A stretch of 64,000 bases of DNA from JAIOZK01 sp964468645 (GCA_964468645.1 CAYXUU010000021.1:1-64000); one strand, 5' to 3'. Counted from the first letter of the stretch, positions 34,752-44,273 are shown. Notes: a model not told the origin generated them from the sequence alone. Program-made: numbers and translations.

Positions 34752-34853
34752 CCTGATGGGTTTGTTTTTTTCTAAATCTTTTTAACTTTATTTTTATGCT
34801 TTAACTTCTGGTTGATGATTGACTTTTAATGGTTATTGGTCATTGGTCAATTG

Positions 34854-35897
34854 TTAATTCCTAATGGTTTCACCAAAACGTTTAGGTTTGAACACCCTGT
34901 TAATTAATGGGGCAAACGCATTCATGATCAATATAGCAAAAGATACCCCTTCAGGATATGCCCCCCAGAATCGTATGATCATAGTTATCAATCCACATCC
35001 TATACCAAATACAATCTGGCCCCTTACCGACATTGGTGAGGATACCATGTCGGTGGCCATAAAAAACACACCGAGTATCAAGCCACCGGTTACCAGGTGA
35101 AAGAGCGGATTAACATAATATGTTGGGTCAATAAGCCAGCATATTCCTGCAAAGATGAATGCTGTTAACAAATAAGATACCGGAATATGCCAGGTAATGA
35201 TTTTTCTGTAAAGCATATATATGGCACCAATAATCAGTGCAATGGCAGATACTTCACCAAGTGATCCTCCCTGGAATCCGATAAGTTCATTAACGTAAGT
35301 CGGTATTCTGTAAACTACTTCCTGGCCATCCACAATAGCTGTAACACCTTTTTCGAAAAGTTCCTGTACTGTATTTGCGTGGTCTTTCAATCCCTCTTTA
35401 ATAATCCCAAGTGGTGTAGGTCCGGTAACAGCATCAACAATTCCACTTGAGAACAGTGGTTTCGGAACCGGCCATGAGGTCATCTGTACCGGAAAAGAGA
35501 TCAACAGAAAGACACGTCCCACCAGTGCCGGATTAAAAGGATTCTTACCAAGTCCGCCAAAAGACATCTTTGCTATTCCAATCGATACAAATGCACCAAT
35601 TAATATTATCCATATTGGGAGATTGGATGGCACATTAAATGCCAGCAAGATCCCTGTTACCATTGCTGATCCATCATTAATGGTCAGGGGGCCTTTGATG
35701 ATATATTTTTGTATCACCCATTCAAAGAACATACATGCTGCCGCCGAGATCAATAAAACGCGTACAGCGTCAAGTCCGAAGAAATAGATAGATACGATCA
35801 TTGCAGGGATCATGGCAAAAACCACCCCATACATGATCTTCTTTACAGAAAGATCCCCATGAACATGTGGAGAACCCGATACTGTCAGTATACTCAT
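34854..35897 (-). CDS. rnfD: Rnf electron transport complex subunit D
   Basis: The 347-residue membrane subunit of the RnfD/NqrB family begins LTVSGSPHVHGDLSVKKIMYG. It has about nine transmembrane helices, with a GGLGKNPFNPALVGR loop near residue 115. The flavinylation region reads DAVTGPTPL (near residue 155), with proline where many members have alanine. It carries the ion-translocating part together with bound flavins. The gene starts 3 bp after the rnfC stop, so they are co-translated. Confidence 0.95.
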   Translation of the reverse strand: MSILTVSGSPHVHGDLSVKKIMYGVVFAMIPAMIVSIYFFGLDAVRVLLISAAACMFFEWVIQKYIIKGPLTINDGSAMVTGILLAFNVPSNLPIWIILIGAFVSIGIAKMSFGGLGKNPFNPALVGRVFLLISFPVQMTSWPVPKPLFSSGIVDAVTGPTPLGIIKEGLKDHANTVQELFEKGVTAIVDGQEVVYRIPTYVNELIGFQGGSLGEVSAIALIIGAIYMLYRKIITWHIPVSYLLTAFIFAGICWLIDPTYYVNPLFHLVTGGLILGVFFMATDMVSSPMSVRGQIVFGIGCGLITMIIRFWGAYPEGVSFAILIMNAFAPLINRVFKPKRFGETIRN

Positions 35898-35900
35898 ATC

Positions 35901-37232
35901 TTATTTTTTACCTCTGTTTCTAATAATTTGTCCTACCCTGAATTTTCCAAGTCTAATATAATCAAGCAATGGTCTTCCGGCAGGGCAGGTATAATGGCAT
36001 GACCCACATTCTATGCAATCCATCACCAGTTCGTTTTCTGTACTATCCCAATTTTCATGAGCAACAAGTTGAGCAAGTAAAACCGGCTCAAGACCCATCG
36101 GGCAAACATGAATACATTTACTACAACGAATGCAGGGTTTCATTTCCACCCTTTTCGATTCCTTTTCGTCAAATAGCAGAATACCTGAGGTACTCTTTAC
36201 CACTGGAGATAAAACGGAAGTAAGTGCTTTTCCCATCATAGGTCCACCAGAAACTACTTTACCTGTATTTTCAGGTAAACCCTCAACGGCTTCCAGCAAG
36301 TTTGATACAGGTGTTCCTATTCTAACAAGGAGATTTTTTGTTGCCTTGAGGTTCTTGCCGGTTATTGTTACAACCCGCTCAAACAACGGTTTGTTTTTCT
36401 GAACACCTTCATAAACGGCATAAGCAGTGCCCACGTTATTAACAACACAACCAACTTCTATAGGTAATTTACCAGATGGCACTTCTCTGCCTGTCAGTGC
36501 CTTTATTAGTTGCTTTTCACCTCCCTGCGGATATTTAACTTTTAATGCCTGAACTTCAACGCCATCAAAGGCTTTTGCAATTTCAGTCAGATGTTTAATG
36601 GCATCAGTTTTGTTATTCTCAATTCCAATGATGGCTTTCTGAACTCCAAGGCCCTTCATCAGGATTTGCGTCCCTACCAGAATTTCTTCCCCTTTCTCAA
36701 CCATTAGTCTGTGATCGGAAGTAAGATAAGGTTCACATTCCACACCGTTAATAATCAGGCATTCAGCTTTCTTGCCTTCAGGAACCATTAATTTAACGTG
36801 TGAAGGAAATGTTGCACCGCCGAGACCGACAATCCCCATTTCATGGATCTTTTTTATAATATCTTCCTTCGTCAGGGTAATTTCCTTTTTCAGTTTTTCA
36901 GTTCTGTCAATCCCGGGTTCCCACTCATCCTGATCAATATTGATAATTATTGCCTGCCTTCTGTAACCACTTTGATCAACAACATCATCTATCTTCAAAA
37001 CAGTACCACTAACAGAAGAATGGACATTGGCAGAGATAAATGCTTCACCTTTGGCAATAAGTTGGCCCACCTTTACCGTATCCCCCTTGTTCACAATAGG
37101 CTTTGACGGGGCGCCAAGATTCTGGGCAACAGGTATCATTACCTGTTTGGGTAATTCAAGTACTTCTATTGAGTGCTCTGCTGATATTTTATTCTCGGCA
37201 GGATGAACACCACCTAGTTTAAATGTTTTCAA
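35901..37232 (-). CDS. rnfC: Rnf electron transport complex subunit C
   Basis: The 443-residue cytoplasm-facing NADH-binding subunit has a biotinyl-like N-terminal fold (GAPSKPIVNKGDTVKVGQ). A Rossmann-type NADH/FMN domain follows (GLGGATFPSHVKL near residue 136), then two 4Fe-4S motifs, CIRCSKCIHVCP and CIECGSCHYTCP. The first residue is read from a TTG codon at 37232, preceded by a strong Shine-Dalgarno-like GAGGAGG about 9 bases upstream, unusual for this phylum. Its length is close to the usual Rnf form without C-terminal extensions. Confidence 0.95.
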   Translation of the reverse strand: MKTFKLGGVHPAENKISAEHSIEVLELPKQVMIPVAQNLGAPSKPIVNKGDTVKVGQLIAKGEAFISANVHSSVSGTVLKIDDVVDQSGYRRQAIIINIDQDEWEPGIDRTEKLKKEITLTKEDIIKKIHEMGIVGLGGATFPSHVKLMVPEGKKAECLIINGVECEPYLTSDHRLMVEKGEEILVGTQILMKGLGVQKAIIGIENNKTDAIKHLTEIAKAFDGVEVQALKVKYPQGGEKQLIKALTGREVPSGKLPIEVGCVVNNVGTAYAVYEGVQKNKPLFERVVTITGKNLKATKNLLVRIGTPVSNLLEAVEGLPENTGKVVSGGPMMGKALTSVLSPVVKSTSGILLFDEKESKRVEMKPCIRCSKCIHVCPMGLEPVLLAQLVAHENWDSTENELVMDCIECGSCHYTCPAGRPLLDYIRLGKFRVGQIIRNRGKK

Positions 37233-37265
37233 TTTTATTATCCTCCTCGATTTATTTAGAGAATA

Positions 37266-38201
37266 TTATTCTTTTTTATCCAGGTTTCCCTTGGTTGCAC
37301 TTGCAACTTCGGGTTTTATATTTACGCTCTTTCCGGCAATAGTGTCTTTCACTTCTTTTTTCTCCTTTCTCGGAGGAAAATTCAGCTCATGAATAGCATT
37401 TGTTGGACACTCAGGCATACATTTCCGGCATAATTTACATTTTTCGAAATCAATATAGGCAAGGTTGTTCTTCATAGTGATAGCATCGAACTTACACACC
37501 TTGAAACATTTCTGACATCCGATACAGGCTACGCTACAGTGCTTCTTCGCTATTCCACCTTTTTCCTCGTTGATACATGATACAAAAATCCTTCTGCTTT
37601 TCTTGCCCTGATTTCTTAATTCAATAATATCGCGCGGACAAGCTTCAACACAGGCACCACATGCAACACACTTGTCTTCAATAACGACTGGAAGGCCGGT
37701 TTCTTCATCCATATATATGGCATCGAAGGTACAAGCCCTTACACAATCACCCAGGCCAAGACAGCCATAAGGGCAGCCACTTTCACCACTATAGAGGTTA
37801 TTGGCAAAGGAACAAGTTGCCGGTCCGTCATATTTGATTTTCTGAGGTGCATTCTGAAAACTACCACTGCATCGTACAACAGCAATCATGGGTTCTTTTT
37901 CTTCAGCCTCAAGACCCAGAATACCAGCTACAACTTTCATAACATCATTGCCACCAACCGGGCAATTCAGTCCTTCAAGGTTGCTTTCGCCTTTTGCTTT
38001 CTTAACAGCAGCTTCTGCAAAGGCCCGGCATCCTGCATATCCACATCCGCCACAATTTGCAGATGGTAAAGAATCCTCAACAACATCGATATCCGGATCT
38101 TCTATTACCCTGAACTTCTGAGCTACAAAGTACAATATGATCGCTGCGGCTGTACCAATCGCTCCCAGGGAAATAACAGAATAAATGATTACCTCGTTCA
38201 C
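37266..38201 (-). CDS. rnfB: Rnf electron transport complex subunit B
   Basis: The 311-residue subunit starts with one transmembrane helix (about residues 5-26). A 4Fe-4S domain follows, ending in CGGCGYAGCRAFAEA (near residue 50). Ferredoxin-type clusters come next, for example CVACGACVEACP, CIGCQKCFKVC and CKLCRKCMPECP. It receives electrons from reduced ferredoxin. The start is GTG at 38201 with an upstream AAAAAAGGAG. It is the first gene of the rnfBCDGEA operon. A promoter box and a 14-bp palindrome lie in the 302-bp upstream gap. The C-terminal tail (about 275-311) is Lys-rich and variable. Confidence 0.95.
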   Translation of the reverse strand: MNEVIIYSVISLGAIGTAAAIILYFVAQKFRVIEDPDIDVVEDSLPSANCGGCGYAGCRAFAEAAVKKAKGESNLEGLNCPVGGNDVMKVVAGILGLEAEEKEPMIAVVRCSGSFQNAPQKIKYDGPATCSFANNLYSGESGCPYGCLGLGDCVRACTFDAIYMDEETGLPVVIEDKCVACGACVEACPRDIIELRNQGKKSRRIFVSCINEEKGGIAKKHCSVACIGCQKCFKVCKFDAITMKNNLAYIDFEKCKLCRKCMPECPTNAIHELNFPPRKEKKEVKDTIAGKSVNIKPEVASATKGNLDKKE

Positions 38202-38267
38202 TTTGCTTTCTCCTTTTTTAGGTTAATTTTACTCCACATGACACTGAAAATGTTGTATTTCCACGCT

Positions 38268-38281
38268 GTGAAAATTTTCAC
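38268..38281. promoter_or_regulatory. 14-bp palindrome, candidate operator of the Rnf operon
   Basis: GTGAAAATTTTCAC is a perfect palindrome just downstream of the minus-strand -7-like box at 38284-38291, where transcription would begin. Such placement suits a repressor site. No regulator is identified. Confidence 0.5.
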
Positions 38282-38283
38282 GG

Positions 38284-38291
38284 CAAAATTA
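38284..38291 (-). promoter_or_regulatory. Bacteroidota-type -7 box before rnfB
   Basis: On the minus strand the bases read TAATTTTG, matching TAnnTTTG, 83 bp before the rnfB GTG. No convincing -33 element was found. The 14-bp palindrome lies immediately downstream. Confidence 0.5.
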
Positions 38292-38388
38292 AAAACAATA
38301 CGCTAATTGAGGCATGAAATGCCTATCAGAAAAGATATACGTACATAACTGATTATCTTGTTATTACGAAATGTCGTTATGCTAAACA

Positions 38389-38420
38389 AAAATCAGGTCC
38401 TTTAATAAGAACCTGATTTT
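38389..38420 (-). terminator. Terminator after the first T9SS-protein gene
   Basis: The arms aaaatcaggt (38389-38398) and acctgatttt (38411-38420) form a perfect 10-bp stem with a 12-base loop. On the minus strand it ends in a short T-run. It lies 84 bp after the stop of the T9SS gene at 38504 and before the rnf promoter region, so it separates the two. Confidence 0.75.
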
Positions 38421-38503
38421 GTTACACTTATAATACAGTTTAGAAGAATTCTAAATTCTGTTAGAAAAACTAATTTAGAACCTATATAAAAAGTTCAATA
38501 TAA

Positions 38504-40642
38504 TTAGTTTATGATCAGTTTATCGGTTACTGTAAACTCCTTGCAACTTACCTCGACAAAATATATCCCCTTTTGCTGATTATCAAGGTTAAGACGATGT
38601 TCAATACCTTTTGAAACTTCATTAAATATATGCTTATAAACTTCCTTACCCTGAATATCCCTGATGACAACTTCCAGGTCGGTACATTTGGTTTTAACGA
38701 TCAGGTCGAAGATTCCTTCATTTGGATTCGGAACAATCTTTACATTTTCAATTTGAGCATCAACCTGCGGTATTGCTGTACACTCATCAATTGTAAGTAT
38801 CATCGAATCGATTGCATATTGACCGGGATTATATCCATAGGCTGTTAACAGGAGTACAACCTCTCCGTTCTGAATATCTTCGGAGCCTCTCCAATAAGGA
38901 GCCTCCAATTTAGTACTGGTTCCAAAAACACCATCTCCCCTCGTTACCCACTTTACCGAATTATAATCCGTTGCAGTACCACTTGTTGTAAAAACTTCAT
39001 TTGTACAAACAAAATCATCGGGCCCTGCATCACAGGTAGCATTACCTACAGGATTAAAATCGAAAGATGAGATTCTCGTTCTCCATCCACCACCCATATA
39101 TTCCTGGGTGTACCAGAAAGTAGAATCATCAGATGGATCGACAGACATGCAACTGTAATCTCCCCATCGGCTAATAGAAGCCTGTGATCCACTACCCCGG
39201 ATTAATTCTACTTCAGCAATATTCATCTCACCAAGTGGTGCATCACTGGTTCTGCCGGTGTATCTCACTGAAGGTGAAATTGAATCGCTGGAAACCGTAT
39301 ATCCAAGGGCTATATTTCCTATTCCATTCATTGCTATACTTCCCATCCAACGGTGGTTAGCATCAGGAGCATAAGTTCCCTGCTGATAAATAAACCATCC
39401 ATTGCCATCATTATTATCGCGCATTTCATACCACCTGACTCCGGCATGGCCGTCATCAACATCTACAGTATGATTGGTAACCATCACCTGGTGTGTTTCA
39501 AAATTTCTATACTGCAAACGGAACATCATTCTGTCAGAGATGGCTTCGAGCTTTCTACCGGTATTGGGTTGAGGAATACACTGCCATCTTTGTGCTTCAC
39601 AAAGTTTAGAATCGAAAGGCTCGGTAATCAATATCTGTACCTCTTCAAAAGTAGAATTTAATGGAGCTATCCAGTCAACATCAAATTCCCATAATTTTAA
39701 CTGATCATCATCATATCCCCAGGCATCATCCTTGAAATAGACAAAATAATTCGGTGTACCAGCGGGAGGATCGATAGTTCCATCACAATCAGAGGGCAAC
39801 ATATTTGAAGCATCAGTTCCTTCAGGCATATCGAATAAAACCATGATCGCAGTAGAATCACCAGCCATCATTTTACTCTTCTCAAAAGCTGCAGCAGCTC
39901 CCCGGTAATAACCCCCGAACATATTAAACGACGCATAGTAACCATCAGGCCATATGCCGAAATGCGGGTAATCATTAAAGGCAGGAAACTGAAATGCATA
40001 TTGATAATATGACCCTAATGGATCTCCTGACTCAGATATTGCTATCAACTGCCAGTAGGTGCCATTTGAGGTATTGATGGCAAACTGGCTTGCAAGCCAT
40101 CTATCTTCCTGTTCATCATACAATACAATGGGATCACCATCGTTGGTACCGGTCCATGGGCCTATAAAACCAGACCAGAGTGTGCTGTTATTTACAGGGC
40201 CATAAAGTTGATTCCCTTCTTTATCCCAGATAGCAAACGAAAGGTTGATCATTTGAAAATAATGATCAGGTCCAACATCACCATCCGTATCTGGCGGATA
40301 TACACTATTTACATTACCAACACCATCATAGTTGTGGATAGCTGCCCTTCCTTGCCTCAAACTCCCTTGATAATCCTGCACAACCGGATCTATGCCCACA
40401 GGCAATGAACCTTCTTTTGATGGTTTGTTCATTTCAGGACTCTCCTCATTAGGTATTATCCCATCTTTCCACCCCTGGTCTTTGGGTCCGGAAGGAATGA
40501 TCTCCATATCACGCAATGGGATAGTTTTCCTGAAATACTTTGTTTTCTGTACGATTGGTGTATTCTGTGCAAATAAACCAAAGGTCAGCAACACGGTTAA
40601 TCCTGACAAGAATATTTGTCGGGCTGGATAAATGTTTAACAT
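38504..40642 (-). CDS. T9SS-secreted protein, tandem paralogue A
   Basis: The 712-residue protein has an N-terminal signal peptide (about residues 5-25) and a large conserved domain containing DGDVGPDHYFQMINLSFA and GPWTGTNDGDPIVLYDE. It carries one Ig-like segment near 560-620 (VKWVTRGDGVFGTSTKLEA). The C-terminal type 9 sorting domain is marked by VPNPNEGIFDL and by QKGIYFVEVS. Its large domain has weak repeat-like blades with VRYTGR and WGDYSCMSVD. It is a close relative of the next gene upstream, 38 bp away. The function is unknown; sorting to the cell surface through T9SS is expected. Confidence 0.88.
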   Translation of the reverse strand: MLNIYPARQIFLSGLTVLLTFGLFAQNTPIVQKTKYFRKTIPLRDMEIIPSGPKDQGWKDGIIPNEESPEMNKPSKEGSLPVGIDPVVQDYQGSLRQGRAAIHNYDGVGNVNSVYPPDTDGDVGPDHYFQMINLSFAIWDKEGNQLYGPVNNSTLWSGFIGPWTGTNDGDPIVLYDEQEDRWLASQFAINTSNGTYWQLIAISESGDPLGSYYQYAFQFPAFNDYPHFGIWPDGYYASFNMFGGYYRGAAAAFEKSKMMAGDSTAIMVLFDMPEGTDASNMLPSDCDGTIDPPAGTPNYFVYFKDDAWGYDDDQLKLWEFDVDWIAPLNSTFEEVQILITEPFDSKLCEAQRWQCIPQPNTGRKLEAISDRMMFRLQYRNFETHQVMVTNHTVDVDDGHAGVRWYEMRDNNDGNGWFIYQQGTYAPDANHRWMGSIAMNGIGNIALGYTVSSDSISPSVRYTGRTSDAPLGEMNIAEVELIRGSGSQASISRWGDYSCMSVDPSDDSTFWYTQEYMGGGWRTRISSFDFNPVGNATCDAGPDDFVCTNEVFTTSGTATDYNSVKWVTRGDGVFGTSTKLEAPYWRGSEDIQNGEVVLLLTAYGYNPGQYAIDSMILTIDECTAIPQVDAQIENVKIVPNPNEGIFDLIVKTKCTDLEVVIRDIQGKEVYKHIFNEVSKGIEHRLNLDNQQKGIYFVEVSCKEFTVTDKLIIN

Positions 40643-40680
40643 CTTTAAGTTTTTTTAGTGTCCAATATTAATATATCTTC

Positions 40681-43029
40681 CTATTTAAGAATAATCTTTT
40701 CGTACCTGATATTGTTTCCGGTCTCAGCTCTGAACAGGTAAGTGCCTTTTGCATAGTTCGACATATCGATCTGCTTCTGATTGGTACCATCCAGGGTTTC
40801 AACAATCTGGGTAAAAACTAGCTGACCCTGCAGGTCGGTGATTGTTATCTTAACAGATTTGCTTTCTTTATTTGTAATATTAAAAGTAAAGATACCATTT
40901 GAAGGATTAGGGACAACCAGAATATCAAAATCTTTTTCATTTTCATTAATACTTGTATATCCGTCAATAGTCAGTACCATCATATCAGTATCCTCATCTT
41001 CACATGGGGGTAAAGGATATGCAGTTAAGGTCAGGTTAACCTCCCCATCTGCAATATCGTTTGTTCCGGGTGTATAAATGGTGTTCACGAGGGTTCCATC
41101 TTCAAACATACCATCACCGCTGGTTTCCCATAAAACATTGCTAAAACTGCTGGCATCAGCGCTGGTAGCAAGATTCGCATCAATGGTAATTATTGTATCA
41201 TTTCCTGCGAAAGCATAAGCATCTTTATTTACATACAGCACCATACTATCAACAGAAACAAGTCCTTCACCAAATCCATAAGCTGTAAGAATCAGGGTAA
41301 CCTCCCCATTTTCAAGGTCGTCGCCACCATGGGCATAGGTTGTTTTTAATATATTGGAATTGACAAAAATACCATCACCCGTAGTTTCCCATTCAACAGA
41401 TTTTGTGTACATAGCTGTAGCCTGTGGAGTGAAATACTGGTACTCACATATTGTATCATCGCCGCCTGTACTAATAACAGGAGCTACAGGAGGTGTAAAG
41501 TCAAAGGAAGTAATCCAGGTGCCCCAGCCGCTGCTTTTTCTGTATTCCTGGGTAAACCAGAAAGTAGTATCACTGGCAGGATCAACTGACATACATGCAT
41601 AATCGCCCCATCTGGAGATGTTTGTTTGTGAACTCAGTCCTGCAACAACTTCAATTTCATCATAATTCATTTCCCCAAGGGGAGCATCAGCTGATCTTCC
41701 TGTATATCTTACCGAAGGGTAAACACTGGAGCTTGATGCTGAAAAACCAAGGGCTATTTCCCCATTACCATTCATGGCAACACTACCCATCCATCGGCTG
41801 GTCCCATCCGGGGAATAGGTACCTTGCTGGTAAATTGACCATACATCGTTTTCCCTTCTTAATTCATACCATCTTACTGCGGCTCTTCCATAATAGCTCA
41901 CCGTATGATTTGTAACCATGGTTTCATAAGTACCAAAATTTCTGTATTGTAACCTGAACATCAACATATTTGCCAGCGCGTCAAGCTTCGAACTTGTTCC
42001 TGGCTGTGGAATGCCATTAAGATTTGAACTATAAGCGTCCGGAGTTAATGAAACATCAAGTGCAAAAGTTGAGCTATTCGGGTTATCCCAGTCAATAGTT
42101 ACTTTATAAATATCAATATTGTGAGAATCATCCATATCCATGATATAATTCGGGGCACCTAACGGAGGTGCAGGACCATCGAAATCGGCAGGTAACAGTC
42201 CAAAAATACTCGGGTATTCACCAAAATAGACCATGGCGGCATCCGGGTCACCAATCAACATTTTGTCCCTTTCAAAAACTGCAATAGCCGCACCCTGAAA
42301 TCCACCTGAGAACATATGATAGGTTGTATAATACCCATCGTTCCATACCCCCAGTTTAGGGTAATCATTCATATCATCAAATTCAAAAGCATAACGGTAA
42401 TATGCGCCAAGCGGGTCACTTGTTTGAGAAACTGCAACAAGCTCATAAGATTTACCATTGGGTTGATTCACGGCAAACTGGGTTGCCACCCAGCGATCGG
42501 CCACCTCATCATAAATTACAATAGGATCACCGTCGTTGCTTCCGGTCCATGGGCCAATAAATCCCTGCCATAATGTACTGTTATCCACCGGGCCATAAAG
42601 CAGTTCACCTGATTTATTCCAGATTGCAAATGACAGGTTGATCATCTGGAAGTAATGGTTCGGGCCAACATCACCATCGGTATCTGGAGGATAAACTCCG
42701 TTAACGTTTCCAATACCATCAAAATTAAACTCGGGACCTCGTGTACCCATAGTCCCAAAATAGTTCTGTGTTGCTTCAGGATTTACCGGTTCGGAATTCA
42801 GTTCCATATCATTATTCAACTCCAGTGATTCATTTTTGATAATTCCATCTTTCCAGCTACGGTCACGTTCACCTGGAAGGATTACCTTCATATTCCTTAA
42901 TTGAGGAGTCTGATCAAAATATTTTGCCTTCTCCACTTTTTTTGGTGTATGTATTGTATTCTGGGAAATCAAACCTCCTGATATCAATATTATAAAAACA
43001 GGAAGCAGTATTGCAAGTTTTCTTTTCAT
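40681..43029 (-). CDS. T9SS-secreted protein, tandem paralogue B
   Basis: The 782-residue protein has the same layout as paralogue A: a signal peptide, a large domain with DGDVGPNHYFQMINLSFAI and GPWTGSNDGDPIVIYDE, and a C-terminal T9SS sorting domain (VPNPSNGIFTF, then KGTYLFRAE). It differs by having two Ig-like segments (WETTGDGIF near residue 550 and WETSGDGMF near 635) where paralogue A has one. Both genes lie between rseC and rnfB on the same strand. A -7-like box TATCTTTG is just upstream. The function is unknown. Confidence 0.88.
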   Translation of the reverse strand: MKRKLAILLPVFIILISGGLISQNTIHTPKKVEKAKYFDQTPQLRNMKVILPGERDRSWKDGIIKNESLELNNDMELNSEPVNPEATQNYFGTMGTRGPEFNFDGIGNVNGVYPPDTDGDVGPNHYFQMINLSFAIWNKSGELLYGPVDNSTLWQGFIGPWTGSNDGDPIVIYDEVADRWVATQFAVNQPNGKSYELVAVSQTSDPLGAYYRYAFEFDDMNDYPKLGVWNDGYYTTYHMFSGGFQGAAIAVFERDKMLIGDPDAAMVYFGEYPSIFGLLPADFDGPAPPLGAPNYIMDMDDSHNIDIYKVTIDWDNPNSSTFALDVSLTPDAYSSNLNGIPQPGTSSKLDALANMLMFRLQYRNFGTYETMVTNHTVSYYGRAAVRWYELRRENDVWSIYQQGTYSPDGTSRWMGSVAMNGNGEIALGFSASSSSVYPSVRYTGRSADAPLGEMNYDEIEVVAGLSSQTNISRWGDYACMSVDPASDTTFWFTQEYRKSSGWGTWITSFDFTPPVAPVISTGGDDTICEYQYFTPQATAMYTKSVEWETTGDGIFVNSNILKTTYAHGGDDLENGEVTLILTAYGFGEGLVSVDSMVLYVNKDAYAFAGNDTIITIDANLATSADASSFSNVLWETSGDGMFEDGTLVNTIYTPGTNDIADGEVNLTLTAYPLPPCEDEDTDMMVLTIDGYTSINENEKDFDILVVPNPSNGIFTFNITNKESKSVKITITDLQGQLVFTQIVETLDGTNQKQIDMSNYAKGTYLFRAETGNNIRYEKIILK

Positions 43030-43067
43030 TGGTTTTTACGTTTATTGTTCTTCAATTATTTATTTTG

Positions 43068-43075
43068 CAAAGATA
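43068..43075 (-). promoter_or_regulatory. Bacteroidota-type -7 box before T9SS paralogue B
   Basis: On the minus strand TATCTTTG fits TAnnTTTG, 38 bp before the ATG at 43029. If real, the two T9SS genes have their own promoter and are not simply read through from rseC. No -33 element was found. Confidence 0.5.
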
Positions 43076-43118
43076 TCTTCAATTAACATATTAAACTGTT
43101 AAGTGATTGTTAAACCGG

Positions 43119-43538
43119 CTATTCTATACTGAACATAAAAGTTTTTTTTAATTTATCTCTCGAATAGTAGATGATGATGTAGTACGGAACAAGTAATGCC
43201 AGTGCGATGAGCGCAGACAAGCCTTCTTCTTGTGTAACTTCAACAAGAATAAATAAAGCTGCCAGGACGATAAGGAAAGGCAAAAAATACGCAATAAAAA
43301 CTGCTTTGTTGCCTAAAGATTTTTTCATGATAACACTAACCTGGTCACCGGGTTTATACGTTCTGTCTTTTTGTTTATAAACTTCAATGATCTTTTCCTC
43401 CATATCTGAAACAGAACACATACCTTTAGCATGACATGATGCACAGGCTGATTGAGCCAGTATCATTACAAAAACCCTGTCGTTATCCGTTTGTTTTACG
43501 ATGCCCGGATGAGTAATTATTACCTGACGATTACTCAT
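43119..43538 (-). CDS. rseC: RseC/SoxR-reducing-system family protein
   Basis: The 139-residue membrane protein has an N-terminal soluble domain with the cysteine cluster CASCHAKGMC (near residue 32, C-x2-C-x5-C). Two transmembrane helices follow (about 80-100 and 107-125). RseC proteins work with Rnf/Rsx-type complexes and in some bacteria regulate SoxR or sigma-E. In Bacteroidales the gene commonly sits directly before rnfB, but here about 5 kb of T9SS genes lies between. The redox cluster supports a link with the Rnf complex. Confidence 0.88.
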   Translation of the reverse strand: MSNRQVIITHPGIVKQTDNDRVFVMILAQSACASCHAKGMCSVSDMEEKIIEVYKQKDRTYKPGDQVSVIMKKSLGNKAVFIAYFLPFLIVLAALFILVEVTQEEGLSALIALALLVPYYIIIYYSRDKLKKTFMFSIE

Positions 43539-43571
43539 ATTGGGCGCAAAGTTAGCTAATTATTTAATACA

Positions 43572-44273
43572 TCAGGGAGTGGAAACCGATACAGGCAATA
43601 TCTTACCATTAAAATACCGGTGGCCCTTTAAAGAGAATTCTTTCACAAATGATGCCATTTCCCTGGCTGTCAGAGGAGCCTTGTAGCCCGGAAAGGCTTC
43701 ACCAAGCATTTCTGTTTGAGCAGCACCCAGTGCAAGGCAGTTCACTTTAATTCCGTTTTCCTTAAACTCTTCAGCCATACATTCCGAAAGAACAGCCAGG
43801 GCACCTTTGCTGGCGCTGTAAAGTGACAAACCCGGAAACTTGCTGCTCCCCTGAACACCGCCCATGCTTCCAATGTTGACGATATGTGCATAATCAGAGA
43901 AAAGTGACTTCATGGACTGTACAAGGAAAAATACACTTTTCACATTAAGCATAAACAAATAATCAAAATCTGCAGGGGTAAGATCAGCAATACCTTTATT
44001 GACCATTGCACCGGCATTGTTAATAAGTATGTCTATTTGACTCATCCTTTCCTTTATTAAACCAGGAAGTTCATCTATCAATTCCTCTTTACTTAAGTCA
44101 TATGGAAGATCATGAATTACAGCCTTGCGATTTATACCCAGGCATTCCTGTTTCAGCAGTTTTAATTTCCCGGTATTGCGTGCAATAATAAGGATGGTGT
44201 TATTCTCAATCGCAAAAAGTTTTGTCAGTTCATAACCTATGCCACGGCTTGCACCTGTAATAATTATATTCAT
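43572..44273 (-). CDS. SDR-family short-chain dehydrogenase/reductase
   Basis: The 233-residue Rossmann-fold oxidoreductase has the cofactor motif TGASRGIGYEL (residues 6-16), NNAGAM near residue 88, a catalytic serine in NIGSMGG, and the YSASK tyrosine-lysine pair (near 155). The substrate is unknown; the nearest classes include 3-oxoacyl reductases and sepiapterin-reductase-like enzymes. The gene lies 33 bp upstream of rseC and 25 bp downstream of the lipoprotein gene on the same strand, so the three may form one transcript. The start ATG at 44273 agrees with the family beginning. Confidence 0.87.
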   Translation of the reverse strand: MNIIITGASRGIGYELTKLFAIENNTILIIARNTGKLKLLKQECLGINRKAVIHDLPYDLSKEELIDELPGLIKERMSQIDILINNAGAMVNKGIADLTPADFDYLFMLNVKSVFFLVQSMKSLFSDYAHIVNIGSMGGVQGSSKFPGLSLYSASKGALAVLSECMAEEFKENGIKVNCLALGAAQTEMLGEAFPGYKAPLTAREMASFVKEFSLKGHRYFNGKILPVSVSTP

